Assembly: GCF_004216895.1 (NCBI RefSeq) | Contig: NZ_SGXE01000001.1 | Coordinates: forward strand, 496,001 to 560,000 | Source: Aquimarina brevivitae | GTDB lineage: Bacteria; Bacteroidota; Bacteroidia; Flavobacteriales; Flavobacteriaceae | Length of the DNA stretch: 64,000 bases | Direction of reading: 5' to 3' | In this document: one piece after another, positions 1-8,930 of the stretch | Numbering within the stretch: position 1 is the stretch's first letter | Layout: every line of letters starts with the position of its first letter | Translations under genes and position numbers: made by a program | Notes under the pieces: generated by a model | Databases searched by the model: none | Told to the model about the DNA's origin: nothing | The model's input: only the letters and a program-made list of their open reading frames with translations

Positions 1-35
1 CAAATTATGATGATGTAGAACAGCTTCTTTTTCAT
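1..35 (-). CDS. N-terminus of a further Bat-operon gene, cut by the window edge
   Basis: An ATG at 33-35 on the minus strand opens a frame that reads MKKKLFYIIII before it leaves the window. This is a lysine-rich start followed by hydrophobic residues, as in a signal peptide or membrane anchor. It starts 5 bases after the batB stop. In Bacteroidota Bat operons batB is usually followed by batC (TPR protein), so batC is the likely identity. That is inference from gene order, since only 11 residues are visible. Confidence 0.5.
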   Translation of the reverse strand, partial: MKKKLFYIIII

Positions 36-40
36 TTTAT

Positions 41-1075
41 TTATTCTTCATTAAATAAATTCAACTTTTTTAACCACGATGTTCTTCGTTCCAAGAAGAA
101 AATATCTAAAAATAGTAACCCTAATCCCATCCCCAAAAACCACTGAAACTGATCCTTAAAATCAGCAAACTGCTTGGCTTCAAACTCTTTTTTATCCATA
201 TTTTGCAGTATTTCAGTGACTTGCGTAACCACTTTATCTGTACTTCTACCATCAATGTATGTGCCATTTGCTTCTTCTGCAATTTCCTGCAAAATTGTCG
301 GGTTTAGTTTGGTGATCACTGTCTCTCCCTGACTATTTTTCTTGTATTGTTGTACAATACCATTTTGCTTGATCGGTATGGGACCTCCTTTTGCAGATCC
401 TACACCGATGGTGTAAATTTTTATACCTTGAGCTGCCGCTTCTTCTGCAATACTGCCTGTGTTACCCTGATGATCTTCTCCATCACTAATAATAAATAGC
501 ACTCTGTTAGTTTGCTCCTCATCGTCATAATATGTTTTTGCCAATTCGATGGCTTCATTTATTGCGGTACCTTGAGAGGAAATCATATCTGTGTTCATAG
601 ATTGAAGAAACATCTTACCAGATCCATAATCCGTAGTTATCGGTAACTGTGGAAAAGCACTACCTGCATAGCCTATAATTCCAATACGGTCACTTGCTAA
701 ATTATTAATGATCTGTGTAACTAATTGTTTAGCTTTTTCTAATCGGCTCGGTGCAATATCTTCTGCAAGCATACTTTTGGATACATCGATAGCAAAAACA
801 ATATCAACTCCTTCTCTTTTTACCGTTTCGAGCTTAGTACCAATTTTAGGATTCACTAATGCAACTACCAAACTGGCAAGCGCCAGGCTTACCACGATGA
901 TTTTTAAAATAGATTTAAAAGTGGACCTATTAGGACTTAATCGCTTTAGTAATTCTTGATCAGCAAACTTTTTTTGAGCCGATTTTTTCCAAATCAACAT
1001 GGCGATAAATAGCACCAACAAAAAAGGTATGCTTAATAACAACCAGAAATATATTTTCTCTTCAAGTAAATACAT
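41..1075 (-). CDS. batB: BatB-like von Willebrand factor A membrane protein
   Basis: The 344-residue protein has two N-terminal membrane segments (about 10-29 and 57-74), a von Willebrand factor A domain with a DxSxS metal site (Asp97 to Ser101), and a C-terminal membrane segment near 312-332. This is the BatA/BatB architecture: a VWA domain held at the inner membrane between anchors. Bat proteins are linked to oxidative-stress tolerance and envelope integrity in Bacteroides and Leptospira, with no established biochemical activity. It is the fifth gene of a minus-strand operon running moxR, DUF58, BatD-like, batA, batB, with 59 bases to batA. Being the more distal of the two paralogues, it is called batB. 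Confidence 0.88.
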   Translation of the reverse strand: MYLLEEKIYFWLLLSIPFLLVLFIAMLIWKKSAQKKFADQELLKRLSPNRSTFKSILKIIVVSLALASLVVALVNPKIGTKLETVKREGVDIVFAIDVSKSMLAEDIAPSRLEKAKQLVTQIINNLASDRIGIIGYAGSAFPQLPITTDYGSGKMFLQSMNTDMISSQGTAINEAIELAKTYYDDEEQTNRVLFIISDGEDHQGNTGSIAEEAAAQGIKIYTIGVGSAKGGPIPIKQNGIVQQYKKNSQGETVITKLNPTILQEIAEEANGTYIDGRSTDKVVTQVTEILQNMDKKEFEAKQFADFKDQFQWFLGMGLGLLFLDIFFLERRTSWLKKLNLFNEE

Positions 1076-1134
1076 AGTGCCTTCTTTCTTATTTAGTTGC
1101 GAAATAGGTGAAACTCCTATTTGCCATTGGTGTT

Positions 1135-2139
1135 TTAAATAAAACTACGAAATAATGTATAGCGCAATAAAAACTCCACAAACAATAACAGCCCTGCTAG
1201 GAGTACTAGTGGTCGAAATTTTTCTTCATAGTTATAAAACTTAAACTCTTCTACATCTGTCTTTTCCAGCTTATCTATCTCTTCATAAATTTGTTCTAAT
1301 TTTTTATTGTTGGTCGCTCTAAAGTATTTTCCACCGGTTACTTTGGCAATTTCCTTTAGCAATTCTTCATCAATTTCTACCTGCACCCTACCGTATTGAA
1401 AGGATCCGTTGGGCAGAATTGCCACCGGTGCTAAGGCCATTCCATTAGTACCCAAACCAATGGTGTAGGTTTTAATGCCATATTCAACGGCTAGCTCAGA
1501 GGCTATTTTAGGATCAATAAAACCAGCATTATTAGACCCGTCGGTTAACAGAATGATTACTTTACTTTTTGCTTTGCTATCCTTTAATCTATTTACCGAT
1601 GTAGCTAAACCCATCCCTATAGCTGTACCATTTTCTAAAATATTATCATACCTCACTTCTTTTAACGAGGATAATACAATTGCTTTATCACTGGTTATTG
1701 GGGTTTTAGTAAAACTTTCTCCTGCATAGACAACCAACCCTATTCGATCATTAGGTCTACCTCCGATAAACTCCGCTGCCACATCCTTTAGAGCTTCTAG
1801 CCGATTTGGTCGTAAATCCTTAGCTAACATACTAGCAGAAACATCTATGGCCATAACAATATCTATACCCCTGGTCGTTTTTGTCTTAGTAGAGATATCA
1901 ACGGTTCGTGGTCTTGCTAGTGCAGTAATGATTAAGCTTAATACGATCAATCGTAATACAAATAAAACAGGCCTCAGTTTAGCAAGGATACTTGGGGTTG
2001 CTTTAAATCCTTTTATCGAAGATATTTTAAGTGTTGCTTGCTGTTTATTTCTTTGCCATATATACCAGGCCACTGCTACAGGTAGTATAAGTAACAACCA
2101 AAAGAATTCAGGATTTTCAAATGTAAACTTGTCAAACAT
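1135..2139 (-). CDS. batA: BatA-like von Willebrand factor A membrane protein
   Basis: The 334-residue protein has the same plan as the downstream paralogue. Membrane segments lie near 12-28 and 57-75, a VWA domain carries a DxSxS MIDAS (Asp99 to Ser103), and a hydrophobic C-terminal segment lies near 308-328. The ATG lies 3 bases after the stop of the BatD-like gene, so translation is probably coupled. VWA proteins paired with a MoxR AAA+ ATPase are thought to form chaperone-like complexes. In Bacteroides the Bat genes contribute to aerotolerance. Assignment to batA rather than batB rests on gene order. Confidence 0.88.
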   Translation of the reverse strand: MFDKFTFENPEFFWLLLILPVAVAWYIWQRNKQQATLKISSIKGFKATPSILAKLRPVLFVLRLIVLSLIITALARPRTVDISTKTKTTRGIDIVMAIDVSASMLAKDLRPNRLEALKDVAAEFIGGRPNDRIGLVVYAGESFTKTPITSDKAIVLSSLKEVRYDNILENGTAIGMGLATSVNRLKDSKAKSKVIILLTDGSNNAGFIDPKIASELAVEYGIKTYTIGLGTNGMALAPVAILPNGSFQYGRVQVEIDEELLKEIAKVTGGKYFRATNNKKLEQIYEEIDKLEKTDVEEFKFYNYEEKFRPLVLLAGLLLFVEFLLRYTLFRSFI

Positions 2140-2142
2140 GAT

Positions 2143-3813
2143 TTATTCGTTGTTTCTTAATTCCACTGAATTTATAATTCGATTTACTAAGTCCTCAGCA
2201 TACCTATCCTCTTCATCAAAAGTGATGGTAATTTGCTGAAAACCGCCTTGTTCTGCAAAATTGAGGATCACATATTCATTTTTTTGCGTCTCTTGAGTAG
2301 TGCTATTTTTAATTTGAAAATTACCAAAGACCTTTATCCCCTTAGCGCCTCCTAAGGTTTCAAATTCTTCATTTTTTACAGTAATATTCTTAGCACCCTT
2401 ACTTTCTAAGTAACCCACGGTACCTTCTACTGCTTTTTCTAAGTCAACGTCATTTTGCTGTTTATAACTTACTGTAGAAACCGTTACAAAAAAGTTGCCT
2501 AAGATACTTCCATAAACAAAGCTTTCGTTACCCTTAAGCACTTGCTTTTGTTCCTCAGTCATTTTGTAATCATTGCGAATTAACACCTTTGGTGTGGAAA
2601 TACTTACAGGTGGCGTACCATAGCTACTGGTTATCCATTCTGATTCAACCAATTCCTTGGTTGGGTGACCCAAAATGTTATCCTTTACCACATCATACCC
2701 CTTTACAGCTATAAATATGACCAAGGTTATTAAAAAGGCTCCAAAAAATGCAAAAAACCCAATTAGTATTCTCTTGGTTCGACGTTTCTCCTGAAGCGTT
2801 TTTCTAAACTCCTCATCTGCCAATAATTCTTCTTCGGTAGGTTCTGGTATGGCTTCTTTCGTTTTAGTGATCACCTCTTCAATGGTCTTTCTATCTTTTT
2901 TAGCACTTAAGATATCCGGTCTGGATTTCGCAAATTTTACGAGGTCAGCAGTTTTTAATACCTGTTTTAATTCTTCAATAGTTGCTTTGTCCAACTTAAG
3001 CGAACCTGTTTTAATTTCCTGATCCAAGCGTTGAATAAGCTCATCTGTGGTGCTTTCCATAGCATGATCATAAACTTCTTCATCAATATACTTCCGAGCT
3101 GTGTCACTTAATTGCGAATAATATTCCTTATGCGAATCTTGCTCTAGCAATTGCGAGCTATCTATGCGTTGTAAAGAGAGCATAGCCCGCTCATAGGCCG
3201 GTAAATCTTCCTCTTTTTTATTCTTTATCTGCTTTCTTTTCAACAGGATAAAGACAATAGCTGCTGCAATTAATAGTGGAATACCAATCCATAACAACCA
3301 TTTCATCCAATCAATGGACAAGGGTGGGTCAACTTCTACCAAAGGTTTTATCGCATACATTTTTTGTTTGGTAGTATCCACTACTACATTACGTACCTCA
3401 ACATTTAAGGAGTCTGTATAAAAAACTTTGTCAGCAATTAGTATTTTTTGTCTGGGTATGGTGTAGGATCCTGAATCAAATTGTGTCAATGCATACTCTT
3501 TGGTAAGAATATGTTTAGCCTCATTTTTTAGCGTATCTGTATTAAAAGTTTCGAGAACCTCTAGCGGTTGAAAGGTTTGCCCTTCAGGAAAAACGACCAA
3601 TTCCGACGCATCTGCTTCGACCTGCATAGTATATCGTATCTCCTGCCCAATAAGTATAGAAGTTGAATCTATAGTAGCTTTGACCTGTGCTGTAGTCACG
3701 GTCAATGGTGCCAATAAAAGAAAACTAAATAGTAATAGCATAAAACTACCTATTCTTGGTAGTTTTAGCTGTATACCTTTATTTCGTACCTCGTACTTTA
3801 TCATACTAACCAT
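2143..3813 (-). CDS. BatD-like two-anchor membrane protein of the Bat operon
   Basis: This 556-residue protein has an N-terminal signal or anchor (about 20-42). A beta-rich periplasmic region resembling the N-terminus of BatD/oxygen-tolerance proteins follows. Next come a membrane segment near 170-190, a charged cytoplasmic region (about 195-345) like that of DUF4381-type proteins, a second membrane segment near 347-370, and a C-terminal domain of about 185 residues that I cannot assign. The gene sits between the DUF58 gene (6 bases upstream) and batA (3 bases downstream), the position BatD-like proteins occupy in many Bacteroidota. The start could instead be the Met at 3804. The family call is moderate and the C-terminal domain is the unusual part. 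Confidence 0.7.
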   Translation of the reverse strand: MVSMIKYEVRNKGIQLKLPRIGSFMLLLFSFLLLAPLTVTTAQVKATIDSTSILIGQEIRYTMQVEADASELVVFPEGQTFQPLEVLETFNTDTLKNEAKHILTKEYALTQFDSGSYTIPRQKILIADKVFYTDSLNVEVRNVVVDTTKQKMYAIKPLVEVDPPLSIDWMKWLLWIGIPLLIAAAIVFILLKRKQIKNKKEEDLPAYERAMLSLQRIDSSQLLEQDSHKEYYSQLSDTARKYIDEEVYDHAMESTTDELIQRLDQEIKTGSLKLDKATIEELKQVLKTADLVKFAKSRPDILSAKKDRKTIEEVITKTKEAIPEPTEEELLADEEFRKTLQEKRRTKRILIGFFAFFGAFLITLVIFIAVKGYDVVKDNILGHPTKELVESEWITSSYGTPPVSISTPKVLIRNDYKMTEEQKQVLKGNESFVYGSILGNFFVTVSTVSYKQQNDVDLEKAVEGTVGYLESKGAKNITVKNEEFETLGGAKGIKVFGNFQIKNSTTQETQKNEYVILNFAEQGGFQQITITFDEEDRYAEDLVNRIINSVELRNNE

Positions 3814-3819
3814 TCAATT

Positions 3820-4686
3820 TTATCCTCTTGCCTTAAAATAACCAAGTAATTTCTTAACGTAACTTTCATCTACTCTACTGCTCAACGCACCCGATCTACT
3901 TCTGGTAAAACTTTCCTTGAAATAATTTACACGCTCTTGATAATATTCACTGTATTTAGTTCTTACCTTTTTAGAAGCAGTATTTACCAACATATGCTCA
4001 CCCGTTTCTTCATCTTCCATAGCCACAATCCCTAGATTGGGTATTGCTTCTTCTCTTTGGTCATATACCCTTATCCCGGTTACGTCGTGTTTGTTACCTA
4101 CAATTTTAAGCGTATGCTGATACGCATCGGTGATAAAATCGGAGAGAATAAAAACAATGGCCTTTTTTTTCATTACATTGGATAAGAACTTAAGTGCTTC
4201 TGTGATATCGGTTTTTTTACTTTGCGGTTCAAACTCCAAAAGTTCTCTAATAATTCTCAATACGTGTGATCTTCCCTTTTTTGGAGGGATATACAGTTCT
4301 ATTTGATCCGTAAAAAGAATAAGGCCAATCTTATCATTATTTTGAGTAGCAGAAAACGCTAATGTAGCTGCAATTTCTGTAAGTATTTCTTTTTTAAATT
4401 GCTGCTGTGTACCAAAAAATTGGGATCCAGAAACATCAACCATAAGCATCATGGTCAATTCTCTTTCTTCTTCAAACACCTTAACGTATGGTTCGTTATA
4501 TCTCGCAGTGACGTTCCAATCAATGTTTCGTACATCATCACCAAACTGATACTGTCGCACCTCACTAAAGGTCATTCCTCTTCCTTTAAAAGTAGAGTGA
4601 TATTCGCCCCCAAAGATATGATCACTGAGGCGTCTTGTCTTTATCTCTATTTTGCGAACCTTCTTTAATAAGTCTTTAGTATCCAT
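3820..4686 (-). CDS. DUF58 domain protein (MoxR-associated VWA-like)
   Basis: The 288-residue soluble protein carries the DUF58 signature around residues 35-62 (GRGMTFSEVRQYQFGDD, then the RNIDW motif), followed by a VWA-like fold with a DxSGS motif at 84-88. DUF58 proteins are almost always encoded next to a MoxR ATPase and are presumed partners or substrates of it. The ATG at 4684-4686 is chosen; one codon upstream is a TTG that would add one residue. The moxR stop is 75 bases upstream and the BatD-like gene begins 6 bases downstream. There are no signal or membrane segments, so a cytoplasmic location is expected. Confidence 0.9.
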   Translation of the reverse strand: MDTKDLLKKVRKIEIKTRRLSDHIFGGEYHSTFKGRGMTFSEVRQYQFGDDVRNIDWNVTARYNEPYVKVFEEERELTMMLMVDVSGSQFFGTQQQFKKEILTEIAATLAFSATQNNDKIGLILFTDQIELYIPPKKGRSHVLRIIRELLEFEPQSKKTDITEALKFLSNVMKKKAIVFILSDFITDAYQHTLKIVGNKHDVTGIRVYDQREEAIPNLGIVAMEDEETGEHMLVNTASKKVRTKYSEYYQERVNYFKESFTRSRSGALSSRVDESYVKKLLGYFKARG

Positions 4687-4761
4687 CAACAGGGTTTACG
4701 ATTTGTATTTCAGCTATCACTAAATAACTTTTATCAAATACTGTACTTCAAAACAGAAATC

Positions 4762-5763
4762 CTATGGAACTTCTACTTCGTTGATTATTTTATTAATAAT
4801 ATCAACTGAAGATATATTTTCAGCTTCCGCTTCATAAGTGATTCCAATTCTATGGCGCAATACATCGTGTACTATCGCTCTAACATCTTCGGGAATTACA
4901 TATCCTCTTCGTTTAATAAAGGCGTAACATTTAGCTGCTGTGGCTAAATTGATACTACCCCTAGGTGATGCACCGAAACTGATAAGCGGTTTGATTTCCT
5001 CTAAACCAAATTTTTCTGGATAACGTGTTGCAAAAACAATATCAAGGATATACTTTTCTATCTTTTCATCCATATACACTTCTCTAACCGCTTGCTGAGC
5101 TGTTAGAATTTGTTCTAAAGACACGACTGGATTTACTTTTTCAAAAGATCCTTTAAGGTTAGCCCTAATAATAAGCTGTTCTTCTTCTTGTTTCGGATAG
5201 TCGATCACCGTTTTAAGCATAAAACGATCGACCTGAGCTTCTGGTAATGGATACGTACCCTCTTGCTCAACTGGGTTTTGTGTAGCCATTACTAAGAAAG
5301 GCTTATCAAGTATAAAAGTCTCATCCCCAATGGTTACCTGTTTCTCTTGCATCGCCTCTAATAAAGCACTTTGTACTTTTGCAGGCGCCCGGTTAATCTC
5401 ATCTGCTAAAACGAAGTTGGCAAAAATAGGCCCTTTCTTAATCGAAAAATCGTTTTCTTTAATATTGTAGATTAATGTACCGATAACGTCCGCAGGCAAA
5501 AGATCTGGTGTAAACTGTATTCTGCTAAAACTTCCGTGAACTGCCTTAGAAAGCGTGTTGATCGCTAAAGTCTTAGCTAAACCTGGCACCCCTTCTAATA
5601 AAATGTGGCCCTGCCCCAGAAGCCCAATAAGCAATCGCTCCACCATGTGTTTTTGACCTACGATTACCTTATTCATTTCGAGCTTAAGAATATCCACAAA
5701 TGCTGATTCTTGCTCTATTTTCTGGTTGATTGAAGCAATATCTACCGTATTATTCTCTTCCAT
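4762..5763 (-). CDS. MoxR family AAA+ ATPase
   Basis: The 333-residue AAA+ ATPase has Walker A GVPGLAKT at 58-65 and Walker B ending in DEIN at 121-124. The MoxR-typical segments ATQNPVEQEGTYPLPEAQ and DRF follow, with an arginine-containing C-terminal lid. MoxR ATPases act as chaperones that assemble or activate VWA-domain partners; here the DUF58, BatA and BatB proteins encoded downstream are the obvious candidates. It is the first gene of the operon and reads away from an SDR gene across a 409-base divergent intergenic region. The length matches the family. Confidence 0.93.
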   Translation of the reverse strand: MEENNTVDIASINQKIEQESAFVDILKLEMNKVIVGQKHMVERLLIGLLGQGHILLEGVPGLAKTLAINTLSKAVHGSFSRIQFTPDLLPADVIGTLIYNIKENDFSIKKGPIFANFVLADEINRAPAKVQSALLEAMQEKQVTIGDETFILDKPFLVMATQNPVEQEGTYPLPEAQVDRFMLKTVIDYPKQEEEQLIIRANLKGSFEKVNPVVSLEQILTAQQAVREVYMDEKIEKYILDIVFATRYPEKFGLEEIKPLISFGASPRGSINLATAAKCYAFIKRRGYVIPEDVRAIVHDVLRHRIGITYEAEAENISSVDIINKIINEVEVP

Positions 5764-6172
5764 CGATTTTATTTTTTAGTGGCGTGAATTTACTATTACT
5801 TAACTTGCAATGCAAATTGTTAAAATTATTTTCTACATCCTGTTAATTCTTGGTTAAATCTAATGTAACCAATCGGCTAAAACCCTCAATTTTACTGTAT
5901 ATTTAGAAAAAAGTTTTACAAAAAGGCATAGCCAAAATTATCGCATTCAGCGATAATCGTAACAAAGACGATGCAGATAATAAGATGTTGCAACGTGGCG
6001 AAGAAAGACAAAAAATGTATTTGTTTCTAATTACAATCTTTCTGCATTTCTTCTGACTTCATATTAAACCTTTAAAAATAGATCTGTATAAAGGAATAAT
6101 GATTGGCGAACTTGGCTTACCTATTTTCAAAACTAGTTAAACATTTTAAAACAAAACAACGAATTACTATTT
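5764..6172. promoter_or_regulatory. Divergent intergenic region between moxR and the SDR gene
   Basis: This 409-base stretch has no convincing gene and must hold the promoters of both flanking transcripts. I see no perfect TANNTTTG -7 box close to either start. It contains one perfect 8-bp inverted repeat (annotated separately). It also has an open frame at about 5907-6066 without a start codon, which I do not call a gene. Confidence 0.5.
5937..5957. repeat. Perfect inverted repeat (8-bp arms, 5-base loop)
   Basis: ATTATCGC at 5937-5944 is complementary to GCGATAAT at 5950-5957, with a five-base loop. No T-run follows on either strand, so it does not look like an intrinsic terminator. Its place between two divergent genes would suit an operator, but that is inference. 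Confidence 0.45.
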
Positions 6173-6925
6173 ATGAAAACAGCATTAATTACTGGGGCTA
6201 CAAGTGGAATTGGTAAAGCGACCGCTATTGCATTTGCCGATCAAGGAATTGATTTAATACTTTGTGGGAGAAGAGAAGAACGACTTGAAGAATTAAAAAA
6301 ACAACTCCATACCAAAGTAAAGGTTCACACCCTTAATTTTGATGTAAGACAACAACAAGATGTATTTTCAAAAATTGATACGCTTCCCGAAGCCTTTAAA
6401 GATATAGACATTTTGATCAATAACGCTGGTAATGCCCATGGTTTGGACCCTATAGAATTAGGTAGTGTTGACGATTGGGATGCCATGATCGATATCAATG
6501 TCAAAGGTTTATTGTATGTTTCTAAAGCGGTTATACCCGGAATGACTAAAAGACGCAATGGGCATATTATTAATATCGGCTCCATAGCTGGTAAAGAAGT
6601 GTACCCAAACGGAAATGTGTATTGTGCTAGCAAGCACGCTGTTGATGCTATAAATAAAGGAATGTTGATTGATCTTAATCCATATGGTATTAAAGTCAGT
6701 GCTATTAACCCTGGTCTGGTCGCAACTGAATTTAGCGAAGTACGTTTTAAAGGAGATGAAAATAGAGCAAAGTCCGTTTATCAAGGCTATGATCCTTTAA
6801 AAGCAGAGGATATTGCAGATATCATTGCATTCGTTATCAGTAGACCCTATCATGTAAATATCGCTGATCTTATCGTATTACCTACTGCTCAGGCTAATAG
6901 CACTATTGTACGAAAAAACCTATAA
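6173..6925 (+). CDS. Short-chain dehydrogenase/reductase (YdfG-like)
   Basis: The 250-residue classical SDR has the nucleotide-binding TGATSGIG motif at 7-14, NNAG at 83-86, the catalytic Ser137 in NIGS, and the YxxxK pair Tyr150/Lys154. The size and the pattern of a C-terminal NPG motif and a PEDIA-like segment resemble the YdfG / serine and 3-hydroxy acid dehydrogenase group, which are NADP-dependent and cytoplasmic. The substrate cannot be read from sequence. It appears monocistronic or first in a loose plus-strand series; the next gene starts 71 bases later. Confidence 0.9.
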   Translation: MKTALITGATSGIGKATAIAFADQGIDLILCGRREERLEELKKQLHTKVKVHTLNFDVRQQQDVFSKIDTLPEAFKDIDILINNAGNAHGLDPIELGSVDDWDAMIDINVKGLLYVSKAVIPGMTKRRNGHIINIGSIAGKEVYPNGNVYCASKHAVDAINKGMLIDLNPYGIKVSAINPGLVATEFSEVRFKGDENRAKSVYQGYDPLKAEDIADIIAFVISRPYHVNIADLIVLPTAQANSTIVRKNL

Positions 6926-6996
6926 GTTTTAAGTAGAATTCGAATGTCTGAAAATATTTTGATTATCTTGAGTAGTACGTAGAGCCCAATCAAACT

Positions 6997-8133
6997 ATGA
7001 TTAATAAACGTTTACTTATAAAAAACTTACTTGCCCATAATGACGAAAATAGTTTTTATGATAAGAAACGAATTTTAAATTTTGAAGATCGAGAAGGAAA
7101 AGGAAAGTTTTTGAAACATGTATGTGCACTAGCCAATTCCAATCCCAAGAACAACTCCTATATTGTCGTTGGTGTAGAAGATACTGATAATAGTATAGTA
7201 GGTGTGGATTTTTTTGATGATAGCAAAATTCAAAATTTAGTCAATGCATACTTATCTAACCCACCGAGAGTATCTTATGAGAACATTCCCTTTCCACATC
7301 TATCAGAAGATAAAGTCGTAGGTTTAATTACAATTAGATCCCAAAGCGGAAAATTATGCTCCTTGCGCAAAAACATATGGAAATATTATGGCGGGAGTGT
7401 GTTTTTTAGAGAGGGTAGTATCAGTATGCCAAAAGCCTTTGATATTGAAATCAAAGATTTAAACTCTGAAATTGTTACTGCCATAGAAAATCACGCCCAA
7501 AACAATATTAAGTTGACTTTAGACGGTGTTTTTGATTTTATGAATTTCCGAAAAGACTACAATCCAACCTACAAAGTTTTTAAGGAATATTTTGTGGTCT
7601 GCTGGGCAGGTAAAGAAAAGAAAGTGGATAATGAAATATATTACTCCAGGGTCGATATCGCATTAATAAATGAACAGGTTAAACTCTTTTACTCAGAACT
7701 TGATGAAGTAAGTATCACCATTACCGATGAAAGCTTTACAATACTAGAATATGTCCACTTAGGATTACAAAACACCTATAAATATTATCCTTTAGAAAAA
7801 GTAGTGATCACCTTTAATGATAATGGCAGCTATGACATCGATAGCGAATTGTTATTTGAGCCGCCTCAATTTGATAAAAAAACCTTATTTCATTTATACA
7901 ATAGCAATAATGCTTTAGTAGAAAAATTAAAAAACAATATTGGTTTAACCAAAAACGATCATAAAGATCTACTCAATTTACCGGCTACCTACCTGATTTG
8001 CTATTTCAATAATTTTAATGAAGCTAAAGACAAATTGGAAGAAGCTAAGCCTTATCTAAAAGGCTATAGTGAAGAAGTCTACGCACTCTATAAAGAAACA
8101 ACAAGAATACTTAGAAAAGTAAGATATAGTTAA
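6997..8133 (+). CDS. AlbA_2 (Schlafen-like) domain protein
   Basis: The first 150 residues match the AlbA_2 / Schlafen AAA_4-type fold: an ALANS segment, then YIVVGVEDTDNSIVGVDF, the usual strand-turn-strand nucleotide or nucleic-acid binding core. The remaining 230 residues are not recognised. AlbA_2 proteins are often annotated as putative ATP-binding or transcriptional regulators, and experimental roles are few. The stop codon lies 2 bases before the ATG of a PPP-type phosphatase, so the two are very likely co-translated. No signal or membrane segment is seen, so the protein is probably cytoplasmic. The domain call is reasonably firm and the function is unknown. Confidence 0.75.
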   Translation: MINKRLLIKNLLAHNDENSFYDKKRILNFEDREGKGKFLKHVCALANSNPKNNSYIVVGVEDTDNSIVGVDFFDDSKIQNLVNAYLSNPPRVSYENIPFPHLSEDKVVGLITIRSQSGKLCSLRKNIWKYYGGSVFFREGSISMPKAFDIEIKDLNSEIVTAIENHAQNNIKLTLDGVFDFMNFRKDYNPTYKVFKEYFVVCWAGKEKKVDNEIYYSRVDIALINEQVKLFYSELDEVSITITDESFTILEYVHLGLQNTYKYYPLEKVVITFNDNGSYDIDSELLFEPPQFDKKTLFHLYNSNNALVEKLKNNIGLTKNDHKDLLNLPATYLICYFNNFNEAKDKLEEAKPYLKGYSEEVYALYKETTRILRKVRYS

Positions 8134-8135
8134 TT

Positions 8136-8867
8136 ATGAACAACAGAACATTTGTAATAGGAGATATTCATGGAGGACTAAACGCACTACAACAGCTACT
8201 CGGTAGTATTGATCTTAAAAAAACTGACCAACTGATTTTTTTAGGTGATTATGTTGATGGATGGAGTGATAGTCCAGGAGTAATATCATATCTCATTGAC
8301 TTAAAAGAAAAATATGACTGCATATTTATAAGAGGAAACCATGATGCACTTTGTCATAACTGGCTTATCCAAGACACCTATAATCCTGAATGGATTCAGC
8401 ATGGTGGGCAAGTTACCATGGACGCTTATGCTGATTTATCTAAAGATGAAATAAACGCACACATTTATTTTTTTGAAAAACTGACCAATTATCATATAGA
8501 TGATCAAAATCGCCTTTACTTGCACGCAGGGTTTACCAATCTCCACGGGCCTCAAAGAGAATATTTCGAATCTTTATTCTATTGGGATAGAACACTTTGG
8601 GAAACAGCCTTGGCCGTAGACCCAACACTTACCAAAGAGGATCCTAAATTTCCTAAAAGACTGCAATTGTTCTCTGAAATTTATATTGGTCATACCCCAG
8701 TTACCCGAATTGAAAAGACAACACCTGTAAATGCAGCTTGTGTTTGGAATATAGATACAGGCGCTGCTTTCAAAGGTCCCTTAACCGCATTAGAGGTAAA
8801 CAGCAAAAAATATTGGCAAAGTGACCCAGTCTACACGCTTTATCCAGAAGAAAATGGAAGAAATTAG
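8136..8867 (+). CDS. Metallophosphoesterase (PPP-type serine/threonine phosphatase family)
   Basis: The 243-residue protein shows the calcineurin-type dimetal signature: GDIHG at 9-13, GDYVDG at 37-42, GNHD at 67-70 and a GHTP motif near residue 190. This set is typical of bacterial PPP phosphatases and ApaH/PrpE-like enzymes, which use Mn or Fe to hydrolyse phosphoproteins or dinucleoside polyphosphates. The substrate is not predictable. The gene follows the AlbA_2 gene by 2 bases, so both are probably made together. Cytoplasmic. Confidence 0.88.
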   Translation: MNNRTFVIGDIHGGLNALQQLLGSIDLKKTDQLIFLGDYVDGWSDSPGVISYLIDLKEKYDCIFIRGNHDALCHNWLIQDTYNPEWIQHGGQVTMDAYADLSKDEINAHIYFFEKLTNYHIDDQNRLYLHAGFTNLHGPQREYFESLFYWDRTLWETALAVDPTLTKEDPKFPKRLQLFSEIYIGHTPVTRIEKTTPVNAACVWNIDTGAAFKGPLTALEVNSKKYWQSDPVYTLYPEENGRN

Positions 8868-8930
8868 GATGCAAATGTTTACCTAACTGTAGCTGCATAC
8901 ACCAAGTATAAACCGAAAAGCTTTTATAAG

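Noticed and set aside
5907-6066. Coding-like open frame of about 53 codons between moxR and the SDR gene
   Set aside because: It follows a TAG with no ATG, GTG or TTG before its middle, and the protein has no recognisable family. Treated as chance or an unprovable remnant.
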